Of a stretch of DNA of 64,000 bases, positions 36,831 to 49,297 are shown one piece after another; the stretch's first letter is position 1, and each line of letters starts with the position of its first letter. The notes under the pieces were generated by a model that did not search any database, was not told the origin of the DNA, and worked only from the letters and a program-made list of their open reading frames with translations. Made by a program: the position numbers and the translations under genes. Source of the stretch: Peromyscus leucopus. Its lineage: Eukaryota > Chordata > Mammalia > Rodentia > Cricetidae. The stretch is taken from contig NC_051070.1 of NCBI RefSeq assembly GCF_004664715.2, forward strand, positions 46,696,456-46,760,455, read 5' to 3'.

Positions 36831-37910
36831 TGAATTATAGCCCATGTTCTCCACTGTCCTTGAGAAACCATGTTTTGTCCACAGCCTAAATACACAAAGA
36901 AGTATTGATTTGGGGTCCAAGGTCATCCCTGCCTTAAACCTTAATCTTGGTGTGTTTTTATTTAGTTTCTATCCCAAGTATGATGAGGCAGAGTTGATAC
37001 ACTATCAAATCATAATCATAAAATGATTACAAGAAATCAAATGCGTTACATATATGCTGTGCAGTTCAGTTGAGTTGTTCTGTATACACACAGCCTATAT
37101 AGATTAGATTATTTGGAACAAAAGGTAAAATGCCTGTCTGCTCAAGATAAACCCACATTCCAAAGACAGGGAGGGACTTTACGCCTTAGAACCTTCTACA
37201 GAAAGCTCAACCAGAACAGAGCCTTTGACCTAAGCCACAGATCTGGGTATCTTGATAGTCTGGGGTGGTAAGTTCAGAGAGCTGTGATTAAACGCTTGCA
37301 AATACATACACACATATGCACAAGGGATGTGAGCAAAGGGGGAAAAAAAGCATGCAATTCTGTTCAGTGCTGTTTGTGGAGCCTTGCTTGGGCTCTTGGT
37401 ACCAGTAGACTAAGTTTCTGCAATACTAATAAGTGGATATTACCTCTTCTAAACTCAAGGCATAGTGTCAGGGGTCCCCATCCTCCTCTGTCCTCTCTGT
37501 TTCTGAGGACAGGGACCTCAAGAAGCCTGTGTCTTCCTGTGTACGCTTAGGCATCCCACCAAGACGCACTTCTGCTCCAATATCAAGAGAAGCCCATCAC
37601 GACTGCGGGTCCAGCTACTTGAGCTCTAAGAGATTGCTTTCCCAAGGGAACAGAAGGTCTGGGGGGTTAGAACATCTGAAGCGCTCCGGGATAGCATTAT
37701 CTTCTGAAATATTTTCAAGAGGACTCTATGTTTCAAGAAGAGAAAATTATCCACTCAAAAAAATAAGAATTCTAACCCTCATCAGCTTTTCTCTGGGGGA
37801 AGCTACCCAGTATGTGAGTGCCTTGCCACTGATTTGAATACATTCACCCAACCCCTGAATATTTCCAAGAATGGGCTGCCTACTTCACAAAGAAGCAAAA
37901 AGTCTATTCC

Positions 37911-38068
37911 TGGGCAGGTGCCGTGGTGCATGTCCGTAATGCCAGTACTTGGGTAGCTAAGGCAGGAGGACCATCATTTTGAGGCCAGCGTTGGGCTACC
38001 CAGAAAGTTCCAGGCCAACACTGGATACACAGTGAGACCCTGTCTCAAAAATAACAACAAAACTCAAT
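37911..38068 (+). mobile_element. B1-type SINE, diverged
   Basis: Plus-strand SINE (ccgtggtgcatgtccgtaatg, caggaggaccatcattttgag, gtgagaccctgtctc) with an A-rich tail. Confidence 0.7.
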
Positions 38069-38180
38069 GCCTGCTCTCTTCAGAATGTGCAGATATTTTT
38101 AATATGAGTGCCTGGTAGATCCTTCTTCAGACTAAACTCACCTAGTTGACTCAACCTTGCCTTAAAAGATGTGTGTTCTA

Positions 38181-38339
38181 AGCCAGGCATTGGTGGCACA
38201 AACCTTTAATCCCAGCACTTGGGAGGCAGCGGCAGGCAGAACCCTGTGAGTTCAAGGATGGCCTGTCTACAAAGCAAGTTCCAGAACAGCCAGGGCTATT
38301 ACATAGAGAAACCCTGTTTCGAAAAACCAAAAAGAAAAG
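38181..38339 (+). mobile_element. B1 SINE with purine microsatellite tail
   Basis: Plus-strand B1 followed by a GGGA array. A near-perfect 17-bp flank, aaaagatgtg..ttcta, occurs at 38164-38180 and 38425-38441 with two mismatches, so the microsatellite grew inside the SINE tail. Confidence 0.85.
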
Positions 38340-38431
38340 AAGGAAGGAAAGAGGGAGGGAGGGAGGGAGGGAGGGAGGGAGGGAGGGAGGAAAGAAGAAG
38401 GAGGAGGAAAAGAAGAAGAAAAAGAAAAGAT
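38340..38431 (+). repeat. (GGGA)n / GGA homopurine tract
   Basis: About 90 bp of purines only, mainly GGGA then GAA/GGA, in SERP2 intron 2. Confidence 0.95.
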
Positions 38432-38444
38432 GTGCATTCTAGAC

Positions 38445-40170
38445 CTTTCTCCCAGATGCACTCAATGACCTTCTTACAGGACAGCATTAGCAACTTCAGA
38501 AGATAGCCTGGAATTGTTGTGACCACCGGGGCAGTAGATTTGTCACCCCACTTGATCGTACTACTGCCTCTGTTACCGTGACCTGAGTTTTCAGTTTAAC
38601 CCTCGTGCTTTTGAGTGTCACCCTGTCAGCCACCAGCCCCATCCAGTCTTCATATCAGTTCCCTGCCCACCTCAAAGATACATCTGTGCACCTCTTTGCC
38701 CCCAGTGAATCCGCTGTCCCCCTACACATGTTGTTTCATTTTCCTCTGGTCCTCCTCCTCATCGTCTCAAATGATCTCATTTCCTCCCTTATTGTCTACT
38801 TCCTCCCACAAGAGTGGTCCAGAGAGGCCGTGTTTCTTCCCCACCGAGTCTGTAGATCCTGCACAGCACCTGGCACACAGCAGGTGTCCAGGGGAGTGAG
38901 AAGGTGGTGGATGCCCAGATGGATGGCCAGGTACCGCCCATACTCTAGGCACTTGGCCACTTTAGAAAGATGAAGTCTAGGTTTTGAGAGCTCATATACA
39001 GCTCCATGATTTAAAACTTTTATTGTTCGCTGTCAGTTGTCTTTTCAAAGTGGCCAAGTTCACAAGCATACAGAATAAGAGGTGTTCTGATGTTCTGATC
39101 TACTGTGCAATATGATCAGTGACATGACATGATATATTTAACATATGACTCCTCGTCGGCACTGCATTGGTGGGAACAATGTACACAATTGCAAGAGACA
39201 CGGTCTCTTAATGCAGCACTTCCCTCTGTGTGTACATATGTTCATCTGGAATTCACAGCCTCTGGTGTTCTACCTCTGATTTTTTTACCTTTAGCGTGTG
39301 CCAGCCCACATTAAAAAGTTATCTGTGCTCTTAGGCTTTATGACCAGTCTATAGACAGATGGATCTTGAACCTTGAGCTTTTAATATAATTATATTCTCC
39401 CAGCTTTATGACCTCTGAACATATTATAGCTCCAAGTCACCGATGAAAGGTCTAGACTTGGAGAAAACTGTAAAACACAGTGAGGCAGCCTCCTTTAACT
39501 TGACTTTGAACCTCTGCACCTTGCAGCCTGGCTCTATGCTGGGTTTTGAAATGCAAACAATGTAGGTGTTTGTGGGCATTGGGGAAGGCAAGGAGGGGGG
39601 CTGGTGCAGCCCAGGAGAGAGCACACCACATTGACCGCATTAGCTCAGCGATGTGGATAAGGGCCTTCCCCATCACACGGGCTGAGGAGGGACCTTCCTG
39701 TAGTTGGAAGTGAGCATTCAAACAGATGGGGTGAGGGAGGTGTCTCCGCCAGAGGGAACAGGATGTGCCATAGGCACAGAGGCACCCCACAAGCCCAGTC
39801 ACAGTACCTCGTGTCCCTGTTGCCCGGGTCCCAAGTAAATACTAGCTAATGCATGTTTACTTTCTAGCATCAAGGTTTGCAGTAAGGACATTGTAGCCCT
39901 CCAACCTGTCTGTCTGGGTACAAGTCAGTAGAGCGTTCTGATTTGGCTCCTTTTTCTCAAATCCATGTCCGTTATATAAATACCACATTTCCATGACACT
40001 CCTAGAGGTCAGTCATTTCTCGGGGACCAGGACTGTTGTCTATATAGGCTTTGTTACCTTTTCTGTGAGTCTGTCAGGTCCCTGGGGTGTGGACCTATAA
40101 GCAAGTCCTCGAACTTTGGATTAAAAGGGCTCAGAGAACAGATCACTTACTGTACCCATCCATCTCCTCC
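38445..40170. other. Intron stretch, nothing recognised
   Basis: No SINE or repeat named. Open frames of 100-120 codons (38605-38973 and 39452-39802 minus) show no recognisable protein features. Confidence 0.4.
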
Positions 40171-40175
40171 CTCCT

Positions 40176-40265
40176 TTCTTTTTTTTCTTTCTGGGGGTGT
40201 GGAAGATAAGACCCAAGGCCTCCTTCATGCCGGACATTTTCCCACTCTGCCACATACCCCACCCT
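40176..40265 (-). mobile_element. ID-like SINE fragment
   Basis: Reverse-strand remnant with cccaaggcctccttcatgcc and ctgccacataccccac, matching the ID SINE order. Confidence 0.5.
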
Positions 40266-40980
40266 TCCACTCTTCTTGTGGCAACTCATTCAGTCTCTCT
40301 AAGCCAGACCGATTTGCTTCTCCAGACAGGTGAACTATAGGAGCTGAGAGGCCTTACTTTTTCTGTCCCCTCGTAACATACTGCCACTGTCCCAAAGCAT
40401 CGGGCTCATCGCTTTTCAAGTTACAGCTAAAAATAGTATGCACATCCCCCCATCCCACCCCCACCTCACTTCTCCTTTTAACAGCTGTGGTATTGTTTTC
40501 ATACACCTCAGCTCAAGTTGGCCACGGCTCTCCCTCATCACTCCTCCTGGTTGGTCCCTGGTGTACACGGCCCTTTCTAAACAGATCATGTCATGAAAAA
40601 CACATTCACTCGTTCCTCCAGATCTGTCCCCATTGCCGGCCCTCCAGGATTAGTCAGTTCATCTTGCAGAACCTTCCCAGCTCTTGACATTCTCCCCTTT
40701 CCCAGTCAAGGACGACACCTCCCACCCCTCTTCTCTCTCCATTTGAAAAGGTGTGACTTTGTCGACTCTAGCCCCATGTATTGCTTCTTCAGGTGAGTGA
40801 TGAGCCTTCCTGCAGGCACTGGAACGCCAGAAACCCTCATCCCTGGAGTGTCTGGCCAGTGCCCCTGTTCTAAAATCCAGCACCGCGAAGATGCTCCCCT
40901 CTCGTGTCTCACTGCAGCTCAGACACAAGCATCCTGCTGTGCTTGCCTGCCATGGTCATGCAAGGTGCATTGGAGCTTCA

Positions 40981-41037
40981 CCCCACCCCCCACCCCCACC
41001 CCTCCACCCCCCCACCCCCACCCCACCCTCACCCCCG
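40981..41037. repeat. C-rich tract (G-rich on minus strand)
   Basis: Repeated CCCC(A/T)CC with several runs of four or more C. On the other strand these are G runs able to form a quadruplex. Confidence 0.85.
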
Positions 41038-41687
41038 CACGCTCTCTCCACCCTCTGTGCCGTCTTCAAACATGATATTCCCCCTGGTGTAGACAAAAGC
41101 TTTGTCCCACCAAGTTCCCGTGACAGCTTCCAGGTCTTCTTGCCATCTGTGAGCTCCTGGATTGAGTTTCTCTTATTTTTGTGTGTTCTCCTAGAGACAC
41201 TGAGGACAAGATAACATCTCCTATGAGTAAAGATATTGATCGTCTATCCTAATCTCTTGGAAGTCTTGTGCCTTTCATTCTCTTATTTTATTAGCCTACT
41301 TTCCTAGATGATGATTGGTTGAGCGAAGTGCCCTTTTTAGAAATAGTGTCAGAGTACTGGTGGTAAATAATATTCAGGTCAGTCAGGTAGTAAGAAACAC
41401 ACATTTTCTATTTTTTTTTTTTCTCACCGCAGTCTCAGAGAGAATTAAGGCTGCCAGGGAGCTAGTGTTTACAGATGCTCACTTACTGGCCACTCTTGCT
41501 CCTTTATGTGGAAAAGCTGGTTAACAAATCTATGAAAATCCTGTACTACTTCTCAGCATTCCCTTCTGTGGCCTTCTCTGTCTGGTGCGTTTGCCCTTTC
41601 TGGAGTCTTCATCCAAAGGCTTCAGCACAGACCCACATCCAGGAAATGCCGTCCCCAGTCCCCACACTGAGAAGCCAGGTGAAGAGC

Positions 41688-41707
41688 CCCCCGCCCCCCC
41701 CCCCCCG
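41688..41707. repeat. C-run
   Basis: Almost uninterrupted C within cccccgccccccccccc. Confidence 0.85.
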
Positions 41708-42042
41708 GCTGCCTGAGGCCACCACCACCCCAGCCAAACCTGCTCTTGCTTCTTGCCAAGGTAGCTGGCTATGACCTCTAACAATTACCCCGAGGAAAGG
41801 CAAGTACAGAGTTGCCGAGTGCACCTGCAGAATAAGTATATCTCCACTTTCTGAGACTGCAAAAGGTGTCTCCAGCAAGGGACTTTTTGGCAACCCTGTA
41901 AGAGGCCTCAGAAAGAAGGAGAGTTAAGAGTCTGCCAAATATGAGGGCTCAAGGCCTGGAGCCTCTGTAGTCAGATGAATGGCACTGGACAAGTCAGTAC
42001 TCTCTCCATGTTGCTTTTCTTTTTCTGTTTTTTGTTTTTTTT

Positions 42043-42361
42043 TAAGATTTATTTATTATGTATACAGTGTTCTGTCTGCATAGAAGAAGGCACCAGATCT
42101 CATTACAGATGGTTGTGAGCCACCATGTGGGTGCTGGGAATTGAACTCTGGACCTCTGGAAGAATAATGCACCAGATATCATTACAGATGGTTGTGACCC
42201 ACCATGTGGGTGCTGGGAATTGAACTCTGGACCTCTGGAAGAAGAAGGCACCAGATCTCATTACAGATGGTTGTGAGCCACCATGTGGCTGCTGGGAATT
42301 GAACTCTGGACCTCTGGAAGAGCAGCCAGTGCTCTTAACCTCTGAGCCGTCTCTCCAGCCC
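42043..42361 (-). mobile_element. B2 SINE with a 3 x 79-bp internal tandem array
   Basis: Reverse-strand B2: aagatttatttattatg at the 3' end and ccgtctctccagcccc at the 5' end. The inner part (caccagatctcattacag to gaactctggacctctgg) is repeated three times starting at 42091, 42170 and 42249, an exact 79-bp period. A usual B2 is about 190 bp. Confidence 0.9.
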
Positions 42362-42395
42362 CATGTTGCTTTGCTTGTTAAGAAAATGGAGATAA

Positions 42396-42478
42396 GAGCC
42401 AGGCGTGGCGGTTCAGGCCTATAATTCCAGCACCTACTCAAGAGGCTGAGGCAGGAAGAGCAAGACTCTGACTCCAAG
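42396..42478 (+). mobile_element. B1-type SINE fragment
   Basis: Short plus-strand fragment: gagccaggcgtggcggttc, ataattccagcacc, ggctgaggcaggaagagc. Confidence 0.6.
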
Positions 42479-43670
42479 TTGGGGGACGGGGGGTGGGGGA
42501 AGAGAAAAGCAGTCGACCACAGGTGTCGAATGGTTCTGGGAATCTGGCCCATTACAAGCCCAAGCCTGCCACCATCCATCACAGATACCAGTGCCTTGCA
42601 GAAAATGTCAGTCCCGCTATGGAAGAGTAGTCTCACATCACTCCTTCTCCAGGCTGTGTATCTAATTGATGGGCCTAGCCTCAACTTCCCGTTCTTGATC
42701 TATCAGAAAACCATCAGCCTGCATGCCTGCCCGCCTCTTGCCCCTGAGGATGAATGAGAGCCATTCTCAAGGCTAAACCTGTTTCCTCATGTGATAAAGC
42801 ATAAGCACCCCCAACCCCCACCCCCGACACCCAAGAGGAAGGAAGTACCACTGTACGGACCAACCTCAGCAAATAGTGGTTTATACTTCAAATTAAGCAT
42901 TAAAAAAAAAAAAAGTATGTTTCATTTCCTTAAAGCAATGCTCATACACTCCCATTTTGGGGTGTTTTGCTTGTGAAATTCAAAACATTAGGAATCACGT
43001 ATTCTTTTGAGACTACTGTTGACCAACGGGGGACATCTCTGGACCATTTCTTGCTTTGTTAAATGTTGTTTAATGTCATAGCCAGCTTTATTTTTTATTA
43101 ATATTATATAGATTATGTCTGAAATGAAAAACGAACCTGCTCTTCGTCTGGGATTTGGAAATGCTTGAGCCTGCTGAACTGGCTGGATTTGTTTCTCTCT
43201 ACTTAATCTCTTCAGATCCTGCCCCCTATTGAAGCCTAAGGAATTCAAGGGCCCTGCAGGAGATTGTGCACCACCCCACCCCACCCCCACCACCCCGCCT
43301 TGTCCCTCTTTTTATCTTCTATTTTTTTTTTTTTCCAAGCAATGAGGCCTTTTTGCAGATAAGCATCTCCTGGAACAGTCAGTCTTGGCTTTCAAAATCG
43401 CCTCCGCTAGAGAATGGTTCATAGCGTCAGAGGACTACTTGGTTTTTTTTTATCTCAAGACAAGCTTCCTCCGGAATGTCTGCCTGTGACTGTTCCCTCC
43501 AGAGATGCCGTCACACCAACACTGCTGTCTGCTGTCTCCTCCAGCCTCCTGCAGACATGCACACTTGATGCCATCCCCCAGACCACTGATGCATCCCATT
43601 GCGGCTGTTTGTGCATCAAACCATAATCCCCTGGTCGTTTCTCCTCTTCTTCCTCATCGGTTGGTCGGTG

Positions 43671-43757
43671 TTTTTGTTTTGTGATGCTGAAGGCTGAACC
43701 AGGGCCTCTACACATGCGGAGTGGTAACACTATACCATTAGGCTGCACTCCCAGCCC
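43671..43757 (-). mobile_element. ID-like SINE fragment
   Basis: Reverse-strand fragment (ggctgaaccagggcctctac, ataccattaggctgcactcc). Confidence 0.6.
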
Positions 43758-44560
43758 TCTGCTCTTCAATGCTTTTTAAAAAATGATTCTTAGACAATAG
43801 GTAGCAACTGGTTGGTGATGTCTGCCATGAACATACTGTGGTCACCAAAGCCAAATCCTCATCTCGGTTGCCTCCAGACTGAACTTTTTCTAATTTTCAC
43901 AGAACAACTGTGTTCAGTGCTTTCCACTTCCTTCCTTGACCAGATGTCTCCTAAACATTTGGTCTTTTCTTAATATTCTATCTGGGTGATTTTTTAAATT
44001 TAGATTTAGCACGTGCATGCTTCTGGATAGTCTTACAGCCCTACTTATCTCTCCTGAACCCAGTGGCAAAGAGCGGCAATCTGAAGCATTCCCTTTGTGG
44101 CAAAGGTGTATCCTGTTCCATCCCTGGGTAGACTTCAGCTGGGATCGGTGGAGCCACTCCATCCCAGCATCCTTTGCTTCTCCAACAGACCCTCTTCAAT
44201 ACCAGTCACACCCCAGTTCCTTCCCAGGATATTTATTTCTCCATTGTGTATTTATTTCAATTTTATTTCTCCTCTCTGGCCAACCTTAATATTGATTTCC
44301 TAATTAGAATGGGGGAGTTTTAAGGGTTCCCAAAGCCTGGGCATTCGTGAGCTCCCCGATCAGGGGGACTTGCAGTGGATAGGATTGACCAATGACCCTT
44401 ATTTCCGGCATACTTTGCTGTATTGTATGAATTTGCCAGTGAGTTTGTATTTTATAAACAGAACACTTTCTGAGAACAAACCCTGGACGAGTGATTTTCC
44501 ACCTTTTCTCCTCTGCTCAAAGCTTAATAAGTTAAGAGAACTGTTGTAATCGACGTAGTG
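43758..44560. other. Intron stretch, nothing recognised
   Basis: Ordinary-composition DNA before the TG-rich array. No repeat or gene recognised. Confidence 0.4.
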
Positions 44561-44562
44561 GT

Positions 44563-45376
44563 ATCGTTGCTATGTGTGTCTATGTATGTGTTTCTGTACA
44601 TGTGTGTTAGTCAGTGTGTAAGACATTTAGGTTCTGTGTTTCTGTGCCTGTGTATGTATTTGTGTATTTATGTGTTTATATATGTACTGATATTCTATGT
44701 GTTGATGTGTAGGTTTCTATCTGTGTGTATTTACATATACGTGTCTGTATTTCTGTATCCATGTGTTTCCATGTGTATATGTTTATTGATGTGTAGATTT
44801 ATATGTGTGTGTGTGTTGTGTATATTTGTGGAGTTCTATGTTTGTATGTGTTTGTGTCTGTATACGTGTTTGTGTGTCCATGTGTATATTTGCTATATGG
44901 GCTTATTAAATGTATGATTATGTATATGTTTAGATTTCTGTGTGTTTGTGAATGAATGGAAAGTCATGTGTATTGTGTATGTGTGTGAATGTCTGTGTGC
45001 ATGTGTGTAAGTTGAGTGTCTGTGTATGTGGGAGGATAGGGTGTGTGTTGAGGAAGGTGTCTGCATATATGTGTCTGTACTATTGTGTATATGTATAAAC
45101 ATGTATGTGTGTGTTTGTGTGTGAGAGAGACTATGTATGTGTGTCAATGTGTATGTGCCTATGTGTGTGCCTGTGTGTATTTGTATGTATGTGAATGTAT
45201 CTGTGTGTCTATCTATCTTTATGTGTATATATTTGTATCTGTGTGTCTATGTGTCTTTATGTGTGTATGTGTTTGTATGTGTCTATGTATTTATCTCTGT
45301 GTATGTGTGTTTGTATGTATCTTTGTGTATGTACATATCTTTATGTCCATGTGTGTTTTTGTCTGTGTGTGTAGGC
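44563..45376. repeat. Degenerate TG/TA-rich simple-sequence array, about 0.8 kb
   Basis: Almost the whole stretch is made of TGTG, TGTATG, TGTC and TTTGTG units without a fixed period, on a T/G-rich plus strand. The 105-119-codon open frames inside are composed of Val/Cys/Tyr/Met strings and are artefacts. Confidence 0.9.
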
Positions 45377-46280
45377 CTATTATCCTGTGTTGCTAGATAT
45401 TCTGACTTTTGTATCTGTAGAAAGCGGCAACCATCTTTGCTTACCAGATCGTAAATTGGAGCTGGCCTCTCACTCCAGAGTTAAGACCCCTCTTGAGCAC
45501 AGAGCCTGCTCTGTTTATTTGGTGCTGTGCAGCCAGCCAACTCCCCTGTTTCTGGGTGGGGCATTGCTTTTGTTGGTCAGTTGACAGGTTGCACTCTCCT
45601 GGACTCTTCAGGGACGCTGCCCCTGGGGTCGGGTATGAAGACAGAGATAGCACGTCACAGACAGGGCCTTTTCAGAACTGAAGTGATTCTCCTGGGGTTG
45701 CTGGGTCTGAACTCTTCCCCATGCCCAGCCTCAGGTGTCAAATAGTCCAGCTCGGTCGCTGAGTCAATGCCCTGGGGCATCCATTTCCAGTAGGGCCACA
45801 CCCTGACCTTCCTGAAGTCTGGCCTTTTATGTTCAGAATGGCATGGGGGAGGGAAAAGACTGAGTCATGAATACGCCAGAGACACGAGGAAGGACAGAGA
45901 ACTCCAACTCCCTGTGGTGTCTCTGCCCTGTATTCCCTGTGTGACCCTCACATGGTCACCGGCTTTGTGGTGACATGTCTTTGAACCCAAGGCTCAGTCA
46001 CCCAAGTGGGACCTTTTATAACAGCTCAGCCCTTTGCAAAAGGCTGCTGCTCTCCGAGACCTTCCAGGAACACAGGAGAAGGTGCTCGCGCGTTGGAGTG
46101 TGTTGGCCGCAAGCCACCAAGCTGTGTCCAAGTTACTGATGCCCACTCTAAGCCTCAAGCCTCCCATTGTTAAAGAGGATGGGGCTGGTTCCGAACTCAC
46201 AATCCTCCTGACAGCTCCTCCTGAGGATTGACAGTTAACATATAAAATGCTCAGTGGCAGCATGGGGATGGTTTTATGGG

Positions 46281-46428
46281 TTTTTTTTGTTTGTTTGTTT
46301 GTTTGTTTTTTTGGTTTTTTGAGACAGGGTTTCTCTGTGTAGCTTTGCACCTTTCCTGGAACTCACTTGGTAGCCCAGGCTGGCCTCGAACTCACAGAGA
46401 TCCACCTGGCTCTGCCTCCCGAGTGCTG
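46281..46428 (-). mobile_element. B1 SINE, 5'-truncated
   Basis: Cricetid-type B1 with a TTTG-rich tail at left. It stops at ccgagtgctg and lacks the last about 30 bp of the usual 5' end. Confidence 0.9.
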
Positions 46429-46734
46429 ATTATTTTTTTTTCTTACTGTAATGATGTACCCGGCTCCTCTTCATGCGACCTCCCTCCCTCCCCCTCCCCA
46501 GCGAAGTTCTGACCAAGGTGGTAAATGCTTACGCTTTTTCAGTCACCTTGCTTCATGCTGGTGCAGACATGCATAGTGAGCTCTGAGCTAGCAAACACCC
46601 TGTCTCATCTTGACCAGCTGCATCTGACAGGGAGAGCTGGGGACAGAGGGAACCTATTCTCCGCTTCCAGAAGGAACACATTATGATCTAGCCCACGGGA
46701 TGAGAGCAAGGTCTGTTCCTACTCTTTCACTGAC

Positions 46735-46890
46735 CATTTCCTGAGGACTCATTGTCATGCCAGGCTCTGTGCATTTTCTTTCCTAACCACACAACCCCCT
46801 CCAGGGAGGCTGCTACATCCCTTTTTCCAGACCATCAAACTGTCACACATAGAGAAAGCCAGCCAGAATCTCATATCTAAACATTAAGAT
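46735..46890 (+). mobile_element. MIR SINE fragment
   Basis: MIR order is visible: atgccaggctctgtgcattttc, ccctccagggaggctg, cacacatagagaaagc. Confidence 0.55.
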
Positions 46891-47289
46891 GATTAGTTCC
46901 CAAATCTAGCTTTTTGAGACCCCAAGCCCATGTGACCCTGTGGCCTAACAGTTAGTGCTCTGGATTTGGGGGACTTCAATCTGCTTTCTATTGCCCCACA
47001 ATTCCCTCTCATATGATTTTCCTAAAAGCCCTGTGGAGCAAAAGTTTGCTAACGTTAGGCCTTGGGTATGCCTGCATTGAAAAGAGTTCCTGTTAAAGCA
47101 TCCTCTGGATTCAGCTGCCAGAGAACTGTGTTTTCTAAACATTCCAGATGTCTAACCATCTGCTCCCAAACGAGAGATCTTTCCCCAGCTACCCGCTGCT
47201 CTTTCATTGGTTTCCCAGACACAGACTGACCTCCCATTGGTTCCCCAGTCTTCTACTCCCCTCCCTCTTTCCTGGAAACTTGCTCCGGG

Positions 47290-47830
47290 ATAGACTTGAA
47301 TTCAACCATGTTTGCAGGTTGACCACATAAATACTGGCTTTTCCTGGAGACTGGCAGAACATTCTGGAAACTGCCCCCAGAGGGAGTCACCCCAGAAAGC
47401 ATCCTGAGGTGCGTGAGAACCGGACACCCCCAGAGGATCAAGATGGACAGTCTGGAGGAGACATCTCCGCAGCCATCAGCTCTTCCAAGGTGACCCGGGA
47501 CACTTTTGTCACATGCCCCGTGTGGGGTCTCTTCCTGGGAGGACATCCCTGTCTTGGTTGGTGGCACTTGCCTTTTGACATCTTCTTGCCCTGACCCCTG
47601 TCTGGCATCTCTCTCTACTCTTTCTTCCCTGAGACAGCCCACGGAAAATGGTGCCTTGCTTGCCTGTGTCTTCGTGTGTCTCCCGCCAAGAGCTTACTGG
47701 GTCACCTTTGCTGCGCCTTGTCTCCTGACACCTCTGCCTATCTTTCAGGGGACCCATGCTTTTCTTTAACCAACCTTCGTCCATCTCTTTCTTAATAAAA
47801 AATAAAGTTCAACTTCTGCAGCTATCTTAT
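47290..47830. other. Unassigned stretch with AATAAA motifs
   Basis: It ends in cttaataaaaaataaag (47788-47806), which looks like a poly(A) signal, followed by ttcaacttctgc. It could be an old LTR or another repeat, or chance. I cannot assign it. Confidence 0.3.
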
Positions 47831-47984
47831 CTACCTAACGGATATTGAACTGGCCTGCCTTGATCTCTTCTGAGCAGCTCTCTGGATCTCTTATCGCGAA
47901 GTGTTTATTTACAGTAAAAGTGGCCTTGAGCCTCCCATTGGAGCAGAGTCCTGGCCTCTGCCCTTTTCCTATGAAACACAGCCC

Positions 47985-48400
47985 AGAGGTGCGTGCACAT
48001 TCACAGTTGCAGCTGCTTCGAGGCTGGCTCCATTTCTTAGCTGTTAGGAATAGTGAAGTTGTGAACACAGATGTGCATGCATCTCTGGGGTGTGATGGCT
48101 TCCGTGTGCCCACAACCAACTGATATTCCCACCGTCCGTGCATGGGGCTCTCTCTTTCCCACTTCCTCACCAGCATTTGCGGTCACTGTTCTGTTTTTCC
48201 TGACGGTGGCCATTCTGACTGCAGTCAGGTAGATTCCCAAAGCAGTTTTGATTTGCGTTACCTTAATGGCTGAGGATATTGATCACTTTTTTAAAGGCTT
48301 AAGAACTGTCTATTCAGTTCATTAGCTGATTTATTCACTGGGGATAGGTTTTTTGTTGTTTTTTATTTGTTGACTGGGTATTTGATTTTTCTAGCATCTG
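47985..48400 (-). mobile_element. L1 fragment
   Basis: It matches an L1 3' segment read on the minus strand: gtgaacacagatgtgcatgc, tcctcaccagcatttg, gcagttttgatttgcg, gaactgtctattcagttcat. No intact ORF. Confidence 0.75.
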
Positions 48401-49290
48401 TGTTTCAACACATTCTCAGAAGATCATGGCATGCACTCATGTGTAAGATTATCTGCTCCAAGGTGTCAAAGACATTCTTTTTAAGGAAATGCCTTTTGAA
48501 TTTATGGAGAAAGTGGGTCTTGAGGCAGGAGAGAGCACATATTTGGGATAGAAAGAATGTCCTAGGAGAAAGCCTTGTGACTGAGCCAGGGAGTTTTGGA
48601 AATCAGGAGGGAGTTTCTGGGCAAGGGGAAGACTTTTCCAGGTGACTCCAGACAGGTAGGCAGGCACAGAATCTGCAGGTCTACAGAATTTAGCAAGAAG
48701 TTGTTCCTGATTTGCTTTAAACAGGGGGTAACCCCCCCCCCATCCTATCTGCTTTTAGTTAAAGGCTAAATCTGAGTTTCTTGCAGGAAAGGGATTGAAG
48801 AGGAGCCTGAGCAGAGCGGTTAGAAGTCATTGCAGAGTTCAGGAAAGATGGTAGCGACTTGAGCTAGGGTGGTATCTCAGGAGATGGAGAGAATACATAT
48901 CCCATGATACCCATGTAAAGTCCACAGGGCATCATCAGTTGGAAGGTCATGGATGACACTAGAGTTCTGTGTTTACATGTAAGACCATGTCACCAACTTT
49001 GTCAGTGGGGAGGCAGAGTGAGAAGTCTGACAGTAATTAGAAGACAGAGAGCGAATATCTGCGGCTCAGAGGGATGGAGAGTCCCATTGTGAGCGATCAC
49101 CAGTGGCCCTTAGCTCTGCGGGCCAGGACAGCTCACCTCAGGAGAAAGGGTAGAACGAGGAGAGGCAAATCACTAAGCGTGTGGAGGGATTTCAGTGCTC
49201 AACCCCAGTGTGTGGTGGAGGAAGATAACCCCATAAAACACTGACAGGAAAGAGCCAAAAAGAAGAAACAATGGGGCTAAGACATCCCAA
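48401..49290. other. Intron stretch, nothing recognised
   Basis: No repeat recognised, apart from a C-run at 48731-48740. Confidence 0.4.
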
Positions 49291-49297
49291 AGGCGAA

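Noticed and set aside
42091..42327. Regularly spaced repeats resembling a CRISPR-like array
   Set aside because: They are contiguous SINE units with no spacers, in a mammalian genome.
42103..42684. 193-codon minus-strand open frame, longest in the window
   Set aside because: Explained by the three 79-bp B2 units (79 is not a multiple of 3, so no periodic protein is built); it is SINE sequence.
44558..45454. Open frames of 103-119 codons in all-TG sequence
   Set aside because: Low-complexity Val/Cys/Tyr/Met strings from TG/TA repeats.
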